Assembly (NCBI GenBank): GCA_016717145.1
Contig: JADKGD010000002.1
Location: forward strand, 310,001 to 374,000
Reading direction: 5' to 3'
From: Saprospiraceae bacterium
GTDB taxonomy: Bacteria; Bacteroidota; Bacteroidia; Chitinophagales; Saprospiraceae
Length of the DNA: 64,000 nt
A model generated the notes under the pieces. That model was not told where the DNA came from. It searched no databases and saw nothing but the letters and a program-made list of their open reading frames with translations. Below, piece after piece: positions 49,415 through 59,506 of this stretch. Within the stretch, counting starts at the first letter, position 1, and each line of letters opens with the position of its first letter. Made by a program: the position numbers and the translations under genes.

Positions 49415-50549
49415 ATGTATAAAAAAAAATATGATATCATTCTTTTTGGCGCCACGGGATTTACGGGTACACTGGTAGCCAAATATATATCAGCCCATTC
49501 CGCATTAGAGGGAATATCCTGGGCGATTGCTGGAAGAGATGAAAAAAAACTCAAAGTAATTCAGGATGGTCTTACAGATACTCCTGATGTTATTTTAGTT
49601 GATGTCAAAGATTCTGACTCCCTGGACGGTATGGCATCTCAAACCAAAATTATTATGAACACTGTGGGACCCTTTAACTGGTACGGTAAAAATGTAGTTA
49701 AAGCAAGTATTGATAATCATACCCATTACATAGATATTACTGGCGAACCGTCTTTTGTGGCAGACGTGTACAACACATATTTTCAAGATGCTGTTGGTCG
49801 AGAATCATGTATAGTAAATTGTTGCGGATTTGATAGTATACCCGCAGATTTTGCAGCATGGATGACGGCAAAAGCTGCCTAAAGACGAACCTAAGACACT
49901 AAAAACTTTTATAAGGACCAATGCTATGTTTTCAGGAGGTACGTTGACAACCGCTATTCAGGCATTACATATGGAAGTAGAAAAAAAGTCGATCAAAACA
50001 AAGATCAAAAAACATCCAGAGGCACCAAAGCTGCCCTTAAAAATCCATTATGATAAGGACATTAAAGGCTGGGCTCTTCCTATGCCGGTAGTTGATCCAC
50101 ATATTGTCAAGAGGAGTGCATACCGATTGCCTGAAGATTATGGAGTAGCGGTAACTTATGGACAGTTTTTTGTTAGGTCATCGTTTGGAAAGGTACTTAA
50201 AACTATTTTGCCGATTGTTTCAGCTATGTTTTTGGTTAGATTTAAGGCGTTTAGAAATCGAATGTTTGCCAGATTTAAACCAGGGACCGGACCTAGTGAG
50301 GAGCGAAGAGCCAATAGCAAATTTGAAGTGATTTGTTTTGGTAAATCAACTTCAGCAGAAGCAAAAACAATTTTCTCAGGTGGAGATCCAGGCTATAACG
50401 AAACTTCTAAAATGTTTGCTCAAGCCGCATTTTGTCTTTTGGATAAAATAAAAAACAATAATATAAATTTTGGTGTCTTAACTCCTGTGGAAGCGTTTGG
50501 AATGAACCTTGTCGACAGATTACGAAAAGAAGGCATTCACATAGATTAG
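49415..50549 (+). pseudogene. saccharopine-dehydrogenase-like NAD(P)-binding protein, frameshifted
   Basis: The first frame (MYKKKYDIILFGATGFTGTL) has the Rossmann motif GATGFTG and CCGFDSIPADFAAWMTAK, then stops at 49882. The second frame gives KLPKDEPKTLKTFIRTNAMF and SGGTLTTAIQALH, continuing to 50549. One extra A in the run 49870-49873 would account for the break; joined length is about 377 residues. The family includes trans-acting enoyl reductases and saccharopine dehydrogenases. Its stop overlaps that of the convergent pterin dehydratase gene. Confidence 0.78.
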
Positions 50550-50797
50550 AAACTTTTATATCTTAGGTAAATCTTAGAAATAATATCTGCCAGTTTATAA
50601 TCTTTATCTGTGATTGTATTTCCGGCATCGTGTGTAGTGAGTATAATTTGAATATGATTGTAGTTATTGGACCAAAACGGATGATGATTTAATTTCTCAA
50701 CATGCATGGCGACTTCAGTCATAAAAGCAAACGCCTGAATAAAGTCCTTAAATGTAAAATCAGCAATAATACGATTGTTATCTTCTTTCCAGGTCAT
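50546..50797 (-). CDS. 4a-hydroxytetrahydrobiopterin dehydratase (pterin-4a-carbinolamine dehydratase)
   Basis: 83 residues from ATG 50797, preferred because homologues begin at MTWKEDNNRIIADFTFKDF; an in-frame ATG at 50902 would overlap pth. The active-site histidines lie in HVEKLNHHPFW and the THDAGNTITDKDYKLA segment is typical. It recycles the pterin cofactor of aromatic amino acid hydroxylases, though no hydroxylase is visible in the window. Confidence 0.88.
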   Translation of the reverse strand: MTWKEDNNRIIADFTFKDFIQAFAFMTEVAMHVEKLNHHPFWSNNYNHIQIILTTHDAGNTITDKDYKLADIISKIYLRYKSF

Positions 50798-50855
50798 ATG
50801 CGTTTCTTTAAACATTAAACAAAACAGCCTACCGGAATGTTTCGGAATATTTTGA

Positions 50856-51416
50856 TTACTTGTTAAGACTTTCAGTTGTAAGTTTAAACCCAATAGTAAC
50901 AAAATTTTTCACAGCAAGCGCTGCCTTTTCTATCATAATTTCTACTTTTTCTTTCTCTTCTTTTTTCCACTTTCCCAGCACAAAATTGACTTGAGAGCCC
51001 GCATGAAAGTCCTGGCCAATACCCATACGAAGCCTCATATAATTAGCGTGGCCAAATTTTATTTGAATATCTTTAAGCCCATTGTGTCCGCCATCGCTAC
51101 CCTTTTCCCGTAATCTCATCTTACCTAGATCAAGATGAATATCATCAACAATGACAAGAAGATTTTCCGGCAATATTTTATGTTTATCCATCCAATATTT
51201 GACCGCTTTTCCACTTAGGTTCATATAAGTAGATGGTTTAAGCAAGATTAAAGTTCGACCTTTGTATTTTATTTCTGCCATATCACCATAAGTATTTTGG
51301 AAATATTTAATTCCCGCGTCCTGAGCGATAAAATCCACCACAGCAAAACCTATATTATGTCTTGTATTTTCATATTCTGACCCGATATTACCAAGGCCAA
51401 CAATTAAATATTTCAT
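50856..51416 (-). CDS. pth: peptidyl-tRNA hydrolase
   Basis: 186 residues from ATG 51416 (MKYLIVGLGNIGSEYENTRH). It releases peptides from peptidyl-tRNA. The Asn in LGNIG, catalytic His in NTRHNIGF, DDIHLDLGKMRLREKGSDGG and GHNGLKDI are all present. An upstream ATG at 51470 exists in frame. However, a minus-strand TATTTTTG element at 51475-51482 would place transcription start near that ATG, which favours the downstream one. Confidence 0.92.
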   Translation of the reverse strand: MKYLIVGLGNIGSEYENTRHNIGFAVVDFIAQDAGIKYFQNTYGDMAEIKYKGRTLILLKPSTYMNLSGKAVKYWMDKHKILPENLLVIVDDIHLDLGKMRLREKGSDGGHNGLKDIQIKFGHANYMRLRMGIGQDFHAGSQVNFVLGKWKKEEKEKVEIMIEKAALAVKNFVTIGFKLTTESLNK

Positions 51417-51474
51417 TGCTTCAGAATTTATTTCCGATATATTAAATAAGTTCAGTAGCCAGTGTTTCATGGGT

Positions 51475-51482
51475 CAAAAATA
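51475..51482 (-). promoter_or_regulatory. Bacteroidota -7 promoter element for pth
   Basis: Minus-strand TATTTTTG, too close to the ATG at 51470 to leave a leader, but 58 bases before the ATG at 51416. Confidence 0.4.
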
Positions 51483-51599
51483 ATCATTTGAATGTTATAA
51501 AGGGGTTTACTAAATAAAATTTTTAAAATGTAATATAAGCAGCAACAAAGTCTTTTATTCATGATTATTAAACTTAAACTTAAAAATGCCTAACTGAAT

Positions 51600-51607
51600 T
51601 ATCTTTG
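51600..51607 (+). promoter_or_regulatory. Bacteroidota -7 promoter element for the radical SAM gene
   Basis: TATCTTTG matches TAnnTTTG, 113 bases before the ATG at 51721. Confidence 0.4.
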
Positions 51608-51720
51608 TACCTTTACACGACAGAAGAATTAAAAAAGATATTTATAATAAACATCAATGATGTTTTTATACAATGAATAGATACAAGCGCGTTAATAAAG
51701 TAATTAATGTACATTCATAA

Positions 51721-52743
51721 ATGAATTTATATCTAAGGGATATTATAGGTTTTATGCGGAAGATGACGTGTAGAAGAGCAATAAATGCAGCTGGATTATT
51801 GACATCTTACCAACTTACGAAATGGGTAGGAAAGCCTATTCAGTGGGGTATGCCCATGACCATATCCATAGAACCTACCACTGCCTGTAATCTGCGGTGC
51901 CCCGAGTGCCCTTCGGGACTTCGTAGTTTTAATAGGGAAACAGGAAATCTAAAAGAAGATTTTTTTAGAAGAACCATTGACGAACTTTACAAAGATCTTG
52001 TTTACCTTATTTTTTATTTTCAAGGTGAGCCATACATCAATCCCAAATTTTTGGATATGGTAAGATACGCGTCAAAAAAAGGAATTTATACCATTACGTC
52101 AACAAACGGCCATTTTCTTAATGATGAAATTTCTCGCAAAACCATTGAGTCAGGTTTGGACAGAATGATTATATCTGTCGATGGCACCACTCAGGAAGTA
52201 TATGAAAATTACAGGATAGAAGGAAAACTTGAAACGGTTTTACAAGGAGCCCGCAATGTAGTGAAATGGAAAAAGGAGCTAAAATCTTCTACACCGCATA
52301 TTATATTTCAATTCCTTGTGGTAAAACCTAATGAGCACCAAATACCTGAAATATATCGATTGGCAAAAGAGATTGGTGTTGACGAAGTCAAATTAAAAAC
52401 TGCACAGATTTATGACTATAAAAATGGAAACGATCTGATTACGTCAATAGATAAATATTCACGGTATCGTAAACAGGCAGATGGAAGTTATGTGGTCAAA
52501 AATGAATTATTGAATCATTGCTGGAAACTATGGCATGCATGCGTAATTACTTGGGATGGGCTAGTAGTACCGTGTTGTTTTGATAAAGACGCCACCCATA
52601 GATTGGGCGATGTTAAAAACGTAAAATTCAAAGAGATCTGGTATGGATCTGCGTATAAAAATTTCAGAAAATCATTGTTAAAAGGTAGGGACAAAATAGA
52701 TATTTGTACCAACTGTACTGAAGGGTGCAAAGTTTGGGCTTAA
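51721..52743 (+). CDS. radical SAM/SPASM domain protein
   Basis: 340 residues. The [4Fe-4S] radical SAM motif is CNLRCPEC in the segment ISIEPTTACNLRCPECPSGL. The C-terminal SPASM-like cysteine set appears in CWKLWHACVITWDG, VVPCCFDKD and CTNCTEGC. Such proteins modify peptides, lipids or sugars. No precursor peptide gene is recognised next to it, so the target is unknown. A leader of about 110 bases separates it from its promoter element. Confidence 0.88.
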   Translation: MNLYLRDIIGFMRKMTCRRAINAAGLLTSYQLTKWVGKPIQWGMPMTISIEPTTACNLRCPECPSGLRSFNRETGNLKEDFFRRTIDELYKDLVYLIFYFQGEPYINPKFLDMVRYASKKGIYTITSTNGHFLNDEISRKTIESGLDRMIISVDGTTQEVYENYRIEGKLETVLQGARNVVKWKKELKSSTPHIIFQFLVVKPNEHQIPEIYRLAKEIGVDEVKLKTAQIYDYKNGNDLITSIDKYSRYRKQADGSYVVKNELLNHCWKLWHACVITWDGLVVPCCFDKDATHRLGDVKNVKFKEIWYGSAYKNFRKSLLKGRDKIDICTNCTEGCKVWA

Positions 52744-53432
52744 GTAAGCATTTTATTTCTAAACCCAAGTTCTTTGAGGATTTCTCCGCTTCGCTGAAAT
52801 TTCTTGAAGTCGTTTAAGAAAAGGGTATTCCCCAGATAGATGCTGATTTTGTAAGTAATTACAGAAAAGAAAGGAGCCGCCAGGACATCTATTGAATAAT
52901 GTACATGCTGCAATAGTAATAATCCACCGACAAGAACTCCGGAAATCAATAAAAGTCTTTTCATCCACATTTCATGAACTAAAAAACCGACAAGTATAAG
53001 ATTTGCAGTGTGCCCAGAAAAAAACAAATCTTTTAACAAGACCTGACCACCATAAAACATATTTTCAATAATAGGATCTGTAAGTGGTATAATGTGTATT
53101 GGTGCTTCGAGGACAACAAAGTATAATGTAATTGATCTAAAAATACAGATCATAATAGACGCAATAAAAAAATAAACTGTTGTTGTCGGGCTTCGCAAAA
53201 TAAAGGCCAAAGCTAAAAATATAGGCATCAAAGTGAGCAAACTAGTAGTTCTGCTCACATTTATAGGCATAAATAAATTTAAAATTGGATCGTCAAAAGA
53301 GACACCAATTCTATTTTCGTTCCATATCATATATTCAGAAAATAAAGAAACCACAGCACCAACCATAATGGCTAATAAAATAATCTTAAGTAATCTGATA
53401 TGGGAAGTTAAATAAGGTTTCCAACGTAGCAT
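52740..53432 (-). CDS. PAP2-like (sphingomyelin synthase-related) membrane phosphatase/transferase
   Basis: 230 residues with about six membrane helices. FFSGHTANLILVGF and HVHYSIDVLAAPFFSVITYK are the C2 and C3 motifs (SGHT; H...D) of the PAP2_C lipid phosphatase/phosphotransferase group, which includes sphingomyelin synthases. Convergent with the radical SAM gene, overlapping by four bases. Substrate not determined. Confidence 0.82.
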   Translation of the reverse strand: MLRWKPYLTSHIRLLKIILLAIMVGAVVSLFSEYMIWNENRIGVSFDDPILNLFMPINVSRTTSLLTLMPIFLALAFILRSPTTTVYFFIASIMICIFRSITLYFVVLEAPIHIIPLTDPIIENMFYGGQVLLKDLFFSGHTANLILVGFLVHEMWMKRLLLISGVLVGGLLLLQHVHYSIDVLAAPFFSVITYKISIYLGNTLFLNDFKKFQRSGEILKELGFRNKMLT

Positions 53433-53520
53433 TAGGAAAGTGATTCATTTGAAAAGACAACAAAGGTATGAATTTAATAAAAAAAATCAAGGGATAGTTT
53501 AATTTTAAATCAAATAGTTT

Positions 53521-53528
53521 TAACTTTG
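53521..53528 (+). promoter_or_regulatory. Bacteroidota -7 promoter element for tRNA-Gln
   Basis: TAACTTTG, 17 bases before the tRNA 5' end, a typical position for a tRNA promoter. Confidence 0.55.
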
Positions 53529-53545
53529 CGCCCGAATTCCAATAA

Positions 53546-53616
53546 TGACCCATGGTGTAATGGTAACACTCCGGTTTTTGGTACCGTCATTCTAGGTTCG
53601 AGTCCTAGTGGGTCAA
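53546..53616 (+). tRNA. tRNA-Gln (anticodon TTG)
   Basis: 71 bases without encoded CCA. The acceptor stem TGACCCA pairs with TGGGTCA perfectly. The D arm is GTGT/ACAC. The anticodon loop TTTTGGT gives TTG, and the T stem CTAGG/CCTAG surrounds TTCGAGT. The outermost anticodon-stem pair is a C-T mismatch; other pairs are sound. A strong hairpin terminator follows. Confidence 0.93.
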
Positions 53617-53620
53617 CAAT

Positions 53621-53658
53621 AACCCTTGATAACTAATTGATTGTCAAGGGTTTTTTGT
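53621..53658 (+). terminator. rho-independent terminator after tRNA-Gln
   Basis: AACCCTTGA (53621-53629) pairs perfectly with TCAAGGGTT (53644-53652), followed by a T run to about 53656. Confidence 0.85.
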
Positions 53659-53824
53659 TTTTAATAGTCCTTAGAGTTGGCATTAGAAGGGGTTATTAAA
53701 ATTTAGTTTGATTAAATTTTCAAAATTAAATAAGATCTGAAGGTACAGAAATAGCGTAAAATGTGAAAGTAAATTAATTTCATTAAATTGAGTGAGGTTT
53801 GTCCCCGGTAAATTCTGAATGGAT

Positions 53825-53868
53825 ATTCCGGTGATACTGACCCCCCATTCCGGCGATATTGACCCCCC
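53825..53868. repeat. tandem terminal repeats of the IS21-type element
   Basis: Two adjacent 22-base copies beginning ATTCCGG and ending GACCCCCC, with two substitutions between them. Confidence 0.75.
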
Positions 53869-53924
53869 TGATAATATGGTGATCCTATCCGCTTAGGTAT
53901 GACAAAATTACCGATTTTTTCTTA

Positions 53925-54603
53925 AACTTTCTCCTTTGAGTTCAATTTTTATATGATGAATGTACTAACGAAGTCCAAAATAAAACGGCAATTGTTTTCC
54001 CCGATGATATCAAACCATGAGGCCAGTGGTACTGTGATGCCAGGATTGTTGCTTTACTCCGTCTGTCTTCTATGAGTTCCATAAAATCGAGCTGTTGTTC
54101 TTTTCCAGATGCATTGCTCCAAAATCATCGAGTATGAGTAAATCTGTTTTAGAGTTTTATCAAAAACCTATAGATGCTACCATTTATTCGACATTTTCGT
54201 TTTCATCATGAGTTTTGCATCATTGTAATAGGCTACTTTATATCCGAGCATACACCGCCTGATGACCAAGAGCTGACGCCAGATATGATTTACCACAACC
54301 TGTAGCTCCGGTGATAATGACCGATGATCCTTCAGTGATAAAATTACCTTGTTGCCAGAGAGGTAAGCAGAGACTTGTCCAAACCGCGTGAAGCGTCGTA
54401 ACGATCTGTTCGATAGTAGCCCGATAGCGGAAAGCTGCATTTTTGTCAGCCGGCTGGTGCGGCGATTACTCCCGTTCAATGAGTTCAGTATCGAGGAGCA
54501 TTTCAATACCTTCTACGAGATTGAGATCGTGCTGCCTACGCGTATCCACGATGGCCTGCCAGGATTTTTTCATTCCGCTTAGTCTTAACTCTGAGAGTTG
54601 CAT
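53925..54603 (-). pseudogene. istB: istB transposition ATPase, decayed
   Basis: From ATG 54603 the frame reads MQLSELRLSGMKKSWQAIVD, then breaks. Other frames give the Walker A region VIITGATGCGKSYLASALGH and a Walker B region LLILDDFGA, and the C-terminal IELKGESLRKNR. At least three frame changes and stops are needed to follow it. It would have been the helper ATPase of IS21 transposition; it cannot work now. Confidence 0.8.
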
Positions 54604-54669
54604 TCAATGGTTTGCATAATTTGTTGGATGTTTAAATGATTAATGAATAATGAAATATTAAATAAAAAA

Positions 54670-54690
54670 ATCACTACTAACCGACTTAAA
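54670..54690 (+). repeat. left terminal inverted repeat of the IS4-type element
   Basis: Starts ATCACTACTAACCGACTTAA; pairs with 56072-56092 with one mismatch. Confidence 0.75.
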
Positions 54691-54703
54691 AAAACAAAAA
54701 ACA

Positions 54704-54726
54704 GGGTTAACCTGAAAGGTTAACCC
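54704..54726. terminator. hairpin in the IS leader
   Basis: GGGTTAACC (54704-54712) and GGTTAACCC (54718-54726) form a perfect 9-base-pair stem with a five-base loop, followed by GTTTTG. Such hairpins upstream of transposase genes can block outside transcription or hide the start site. Confidence 0.5.
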
Positions 54727-54763
54727 GTTTTGTCGTACCTTTTGGCTACCAAACACATCCAGT

Positions 54764-55992
54764 ATGACGGTCAAAGATAATTCAAAAAATTTAGTCGGTC
54801 AGCCAATTTTCAAACAATTGATTGATTTTATACCGAGATCAGAGTTTGATGTACTTGCCTTAACGCATCAGACTGATAAACATTACAGGACTTTTACTGC
54901 CTGGACACAATTAATCACCATGCTTTTTGGAATACTAAACAGGTGTGATTCTATGGGTGAAATATGTGATGGAATGATGGGTTTGCAGGGTAAATTGAAC
55001 CATCTTGGATTAGAATCATCTCCTGCAAAGAGTACTGCTGGCGATGGGTTAAGAGAACGGGATAATGTATTTTTCGAAAAGCTATATTTTAAACTCCTAG
55101 ATCACTTTAAGCCAATTTTGTCGGTCAGCCGCATTAATAATGTATCATTTAGCGACCTGTTTATCTTTGACTCGAGTACTATTAGACTTTTTTCTGACAT
55201 TATGAAAGGTGTCGGACGTAATCCGAAGGATGAAGGCAAGAAGAAAGGCGGTCTCAAAGTGCATATGCTGATTGATGCGCATGCGGATACTCCCACTTTT
55301 GTAAAAATCAGTGAAGCGAAGTGTCACGATAAAACATTTATGCAATATCTTAATCTTCCTGAGCACAGTATGGTGGTCTTTGACAGGGCTTATAATCACT
55401 ATCTCCAATTTGCAAAATTCACGGAAAATACAATCAATTTTGTATGTAGATTGAAGAGTAATGCTGTGTATGATATTATTGAACAAACTTATTGCAAAGA
55501 ACTGAACGAGCTAGAATATGGTGTGACAAAAGAAGAGCATATTCACCTGAAATACAAGGAGAAAGAAGAAGAGAAGACACTTTGCCTACGCAAAGTTACT
55601 TACAGAGACGAAAAAGGAAGGGTGTATGAGTTTATCTGCAATAACTTTGAAATAAAGAGAGAAGAAGTGGCTTATATCTATAAGCTCAGATGGAATATAG
55701 AGCTACTGTTCAAGAAATTAAAACAAAATTTTCAATTACATTTTTCTATTCAGAGGGAGAAAACGGCATTAAGACACAGGTGTGGTGTACATTGATCGCA
55801 CAATTACTTCTATTGGTACTAAAAGTAAAATCTGAAACTAAAAAAGCATTTTCGACTGTCGCCGCTCTAGTGAGAATCCATATGATAAGCCTAATAGACG
55901 TTTTTTGGATGGTAGAGAATAGTCGAAGGACGTATGTAAAAGTAAAAAAAATAAAAAATAAATCCCCATGCGCTCAATTATCCATCTTTTAA
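54764..55992 (+). pseudogene. IS4-family transposase, frameshifted at a T run
   Basis: The first frame (54764-55795) has the N-terminal DUF4372 domain (GQPIFKQLIDFIPRSEFDVL) and the DDE residues in FIFDSSTIRL, VVFDRAYNHY and the Y..R...E......K motif of YKLRWNIELLFKKLK. It then leaves the correct frame after QLH. The other frame continues FYSEGENGIKTQVWCTLIAQ through to 55992. A missing T in the run 55741-55745 would join them, giving about 409 residues. Either a programmed slip, a mutation or a sequencing error. Confidence 0.82.
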
Positions 55993-56071
55993 AACAAGGG
56001 GTACTATGTATCGTTATAAACAATGGACCTTGAAAGTCAGTTGTTTAGGTGAGAGATTTGATGCATTTTAA

Positions 56072-56092
56072 TTTAAGTCGGTTAATAGTGAT
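56072..56092 (-). repeat. right terminal inverted repeat of the IS4-type element
   Basis: Inverted copy of 54670-54690 with one mismatch. Confidence 0.75.
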
Positions 56093-56109
56093 AAATAATA
56101 ATTAATAAA

Positions 56110-58020
56110 TCACCTAAAAATAACGAATTCGTCCTTCGATTTTGCTGCCTCGGTTTCGGATTCATTAGAATCTATCGGTGCATTTTCTCCATGCCTTCAA
56201 CAGTTATTCGATCCTGATTTATACCCGCCTTAATAATGGCTTCGGCAACGGATTTGCCTTTTTGAGATAGACCTACATTACCCCAGATTTTCCAACGTTA
56301 TCGGTATGGCCTGATATTTTTATTTTCTATGCGAGGATTTAAATTGAATAGTTGGGATAGCTGCATGATTTCAATGTTGGATTCTGCCAACAAACTCTGT
56401 TGAACCCGATTTTAAAAATATTGTGCATCACAACTGGCTTGCTTGTCTACTAATGTCAACAGCATTTCTTGGAATTGGACCAATGAAATGCTAAGGACAT
56501 AAGGCTTGTAAAGTAAACTATCGTATGAAAGGTTAAAGTTTTTGAATAGTATATATAGTTTTATTTTCCACGATATGAAGCATAATTTTTACCTGTTGTT
56601 ATACTTGAAATAGTAAAATATCCATCATTAATTGTTAATATTTGAAATGTTTTTGTGCCAGTAGCAAGATCAATTATATTAACATTTGCAGGGATATAAG
56701 TATTGGTTACAGCGTCTTTATATATCCCTTTGAACAAAAGTCGTTGGTTTTGGACGGGCTCCTTCATATAATTCGAATGAATTTTATATTTAAATTATTT
56801 AATCGTTTACCTGTTTTAAAATCTGTATCACTTGGTGTACAGGTTTTCCCATCCAGAGAGTACTAAGGCACCTTCAGATCCTTCAGTGTTAATCTTGATA
56901 ACCAATATTTAATGGGTGTGGTCCAAGCATCAGTTTGTCTTTTTCGGCCGTAATAGATATCAAAATTACCCATACCGGGTCTGGCGTCAGATCTGAAATA
57001 TAGGGTTTGGCCATCGGGATGTAAAAAAGGGGTCTCATCCTTGCCGGATGTATTAATGGTAGGACCTAAATTAATGGGAGTAACCCAGGCATTTTTTTCA
57101 TTTTTATAGGTTTCATCCAAATATCTGAACCACCCATTGTTCCTTTCCTTCCCTTGTACTGCTTATAATGTATTGCCATTAGGGAGATAAGTTCGGTCTA
57201 GAATCCAAGCTGCGGAGTTTAATTTTATGGCCCATATTAACTGGAACAGACCATTTATTATTTTGTGTAATTGGAGCTGTATCAATCACAACCACCAAAG
57301 GCATCACGTCCTACCACAAGCTGTAAACACTAAAAATTTTCCATCGGCAGGACAAGGTATGGGCTCCCTCATTTTGCCCCATTCATTTCAAACATTGGCG
57401 CAGCTTTGCCAAATCCCAGACTGTCTTTACAGAAATATAAAAATCTTCCCTGGCCTCCAACCCTTCTCGTGAAAATCAATGTGCTTCCGTCTAAAGATAT
57501 ACTAGGCAGGCATTCTGATAATTTGAGTTAATATTTGGTCCAAGACTGACTGTTTCTAAATGGTACAGGTTTTTTAGCGCTTCCAAAAAATAAAAACATA
57601 TTATCACGGGAGTAATTTAGTTTTTTTTACTTTTCCAAATTTATATGTTCCCTTTCTATAAATTTATCAAAATTTTGTGCAGCGAGTAAATATTTTTAAT
57701 TCCATTTCAGTGACAGCCAGAGGAAAATACATCTCGACACCATTCAGGGTTAATTTTTATGGCATTCATAAAAGAACTTCTGCTTTCAAATAATCTTTAT
57801 TAGAAAAATAATTACTTGCGAGTGACGTAAAACACCTTCTGTAAAATCAGGTTTCTTTTTAATAAGTCCTGTATTTGGCGTTACTTTTTTTTATAGTCTC
57901 CTTTGAGCTGCTTTAGCTTCAGAAAATATTTTTAACTCATTTGGATTTCTAAGTCCAACGCTGTGGTACCTTTGACAAAAATCATTCCACAAGTTGAAAG
58001 CACTATTGAAAAACAAATAT
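56110..58020 (-). pseudogene. decayed PorE-like protein (TPR, PD40 propeller, CRD, OmpA C-terminal)
   Basis: No continuous frame, but pieces in order match the PorE/T9SS OmpA-family layout. TPR-like helices lie at about 57750-58020. PD40 propeller blades occur at about 57480-57560 (CLPSISLDGSTLIFTRRV) and at 56863-57120 (SGKDETPFLHPDGQTLYFRS). A carboxypeptidase-regulatory-like domain is at 56561-56767 (YIPANVNIIDLATGTK), and an OmpA C-terminal fragment at 56130-56340 (NVGLSQKGKSVAEAIIKAGI). Many frameshifts and stops separate them. The parent would anchor the secretion machinery to peptidoglycan; this copy is dead. Confidence 0.7.
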
Positions 58021-58074
58021 TCTTAAATTAAAACTATCATGATAAATTTTGGGTCAATGTAAAATTCTTGATGT

Positions 58075-58650
58075 ATGTTTTACAATTAACGTCCAACCCG
58101 CACTTTGAAGTGCGACTTCCATCATTTTTAAATAGTCTATTTTTTTGCTTTTCAGCTGTTTGTAAGGCGCGTTATTATTTTTTGCCTTTGTTGCAATAAA
58201 TTTTAGCTTTTTTATCTGCCCATGTTGTTTTCTTGGCTAGTAACTTTGTTAAAGGTGCCCTGGCTGATGTCATAATAGTCCAGGTCACGATCTATGGAAA
58301 GAATTTCAGGTTGGGGAATTTCATTAGTTACTGTTTTGTTTAAGCTATCAATGTTGATATTGACCTTTCAAAATCATAACCGGTAGATACTTTTGGCAGT
58401 CACCTAAGTAAGATCTTTTACCAAATAAATTAAAAAATCGTAATCATAAGACTCTTTATAATCGAATTCGGAAAACTGACCCTTGACACTGATTAATTCT
58501 AGTGACAGTTTTGATTTTCTCAAGCATTATAGTAGTATTTTCAGCTTGTTTTGATTGAAATGTGTTTTTCATCACAAACCAAATACCCGAAACCAAAAGT
58601 GCTGTGAGAATTGATATTGCAATAATCTGTTTAATTGTAAATTTTAACAT
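58075..58650 (-). pseudogene. decayed DUF4230 domain protein
   Basis: The first part from ATG 58650 (MLKFTIKQIIAISILTALLV) has a membrane anchor and NTTIMLEKIKTVTRINQ. Other frames give NINIDSLNKTVTNEIPQPEI, LSIDRDLDYYDISQGTFN and a C-terminal SALQSAGWTLIV-like piece. These are the DUF4230 family's conserved strings, broken by several indels. The DUF3108 pseudogene ends 10 bases upstream, so they were probably one operon. Confidence 0.72.
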
Positions 58651-58660
58651 TCAGTATATA

Positions 58661-59500
58661 TTAGTCATTAATTTTTGCATCCAATGAATACTTAAGTCCG
58701 GAGTGGGATAATAAAACAGCTTTAATCGAGCTAACAGATACCGGAGATTCTATCATTAGGGCAAGCGATTTTATCATCAGAAACCCACATTGTCATATGA
58801 TCACCTTTTTTAAATACATTTCCCTCAACAACATCCGGGACCAATTTTAATGTGTTGAATGTTCCAAGGCTTTTTATATTTTTCTTTTCCTTACCAATGT
58901 AGGCAACATTAATAGGAAAAACTTCCTTGTCAAAAAACATTTTAACGCCTAACTGTTCTCCTTTTTTCATACCATCTGTTGAGATATTTCTCATATAATA
59001 TAAATTAGATACCATGTCCTGCATGCATTGATCAAAGTGATGAAGCTGTGTTCTGGTTTGGTTTTTGAGGTACCATGAAAAGATAGTGCTATATTTCGGG
59101 ACTGATCAAATGATATGCTATCATATACCCTATAGTTGCCTTCTTCAACTATACGTACAAAGTTGCTTGGAAATAATGTATTTTTATCTACTTTAGAGTA
59201 AAAATAATCATTTACCTTAAAGATGTGTTCATAAGCGGGATACGTCTTACCTATAGCTTTTATCTCATAGTGGGTTTTTGACTCTTGCACTGTAAAAACA
59301 ACTCTCCGCTGAATAACAAGTTTCCAATTGTAATACAATTTGTAGACTAATCGTTCACCGGTTTGGAAAGTGGCATTTTGACATATGGCAGACGTCATAA
59401 TGAGTAAAGGGGAGTTGTTATTTTCTTTTATTTGAAAAGGCCGAAGAACCAATAAGAACCAAGGAAAATATACAATAATTACTATTTTAGAAAAAGGCAT
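58661..59500 (-). pseudogene. decayed DUF3108 domain protein
   Basis: From ATG 59500 a signal peptide and the DUF3108 pattern (FQTGERLVYKLYYNWKLV, KTYPAYEHIFKVNDYFYSKV) are seen. After a frame change near 59037 the frame gives MQDMVSNLYYMRNISTDGMK and a third frame gives the end, ALMIESPVSVSSIKAVLLSH, stopping at 58661. At least two indels. Function of the family is unknown (periplasmic lipid- or envelope-related suggestions exist). Confidence 0.72.
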
Positions 59501-59506
59501 CTTTAT

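Larger units (their letters stand above)
53800..54610 (-). mobile_element. IS21-family remnant with two tandem terminal repeats
   Basis: The left side has two 22-base tandem copies (53825-53846 and 53847-53868) differing at two positions. Each ends in GATAYTGACCCCCC, the multiple terminal binding sites of IS21 elements. Next comes a decayed istB on the minus strand. istA, expected upstream of istB, is missing; an IS4-type element lies where it should begin. Confidence 0.75.
54670..56092 (+). mobile_element. IS4-family insertion sequence (DUF4372-type)
   Basis: About 1.42 kb bounded by 21-base inverted repeats (54670-54690 and 56072-56092) with one mismatch, each reading inward as ATCACTAYTAACCGACTTAA. 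It contains one transposase gene with a DDE domain. I could not identify a target-site duplication with confidence. It interrupts the area between the IS21 remnant and a decayed PorE-like gene. Confidence 0.8.
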
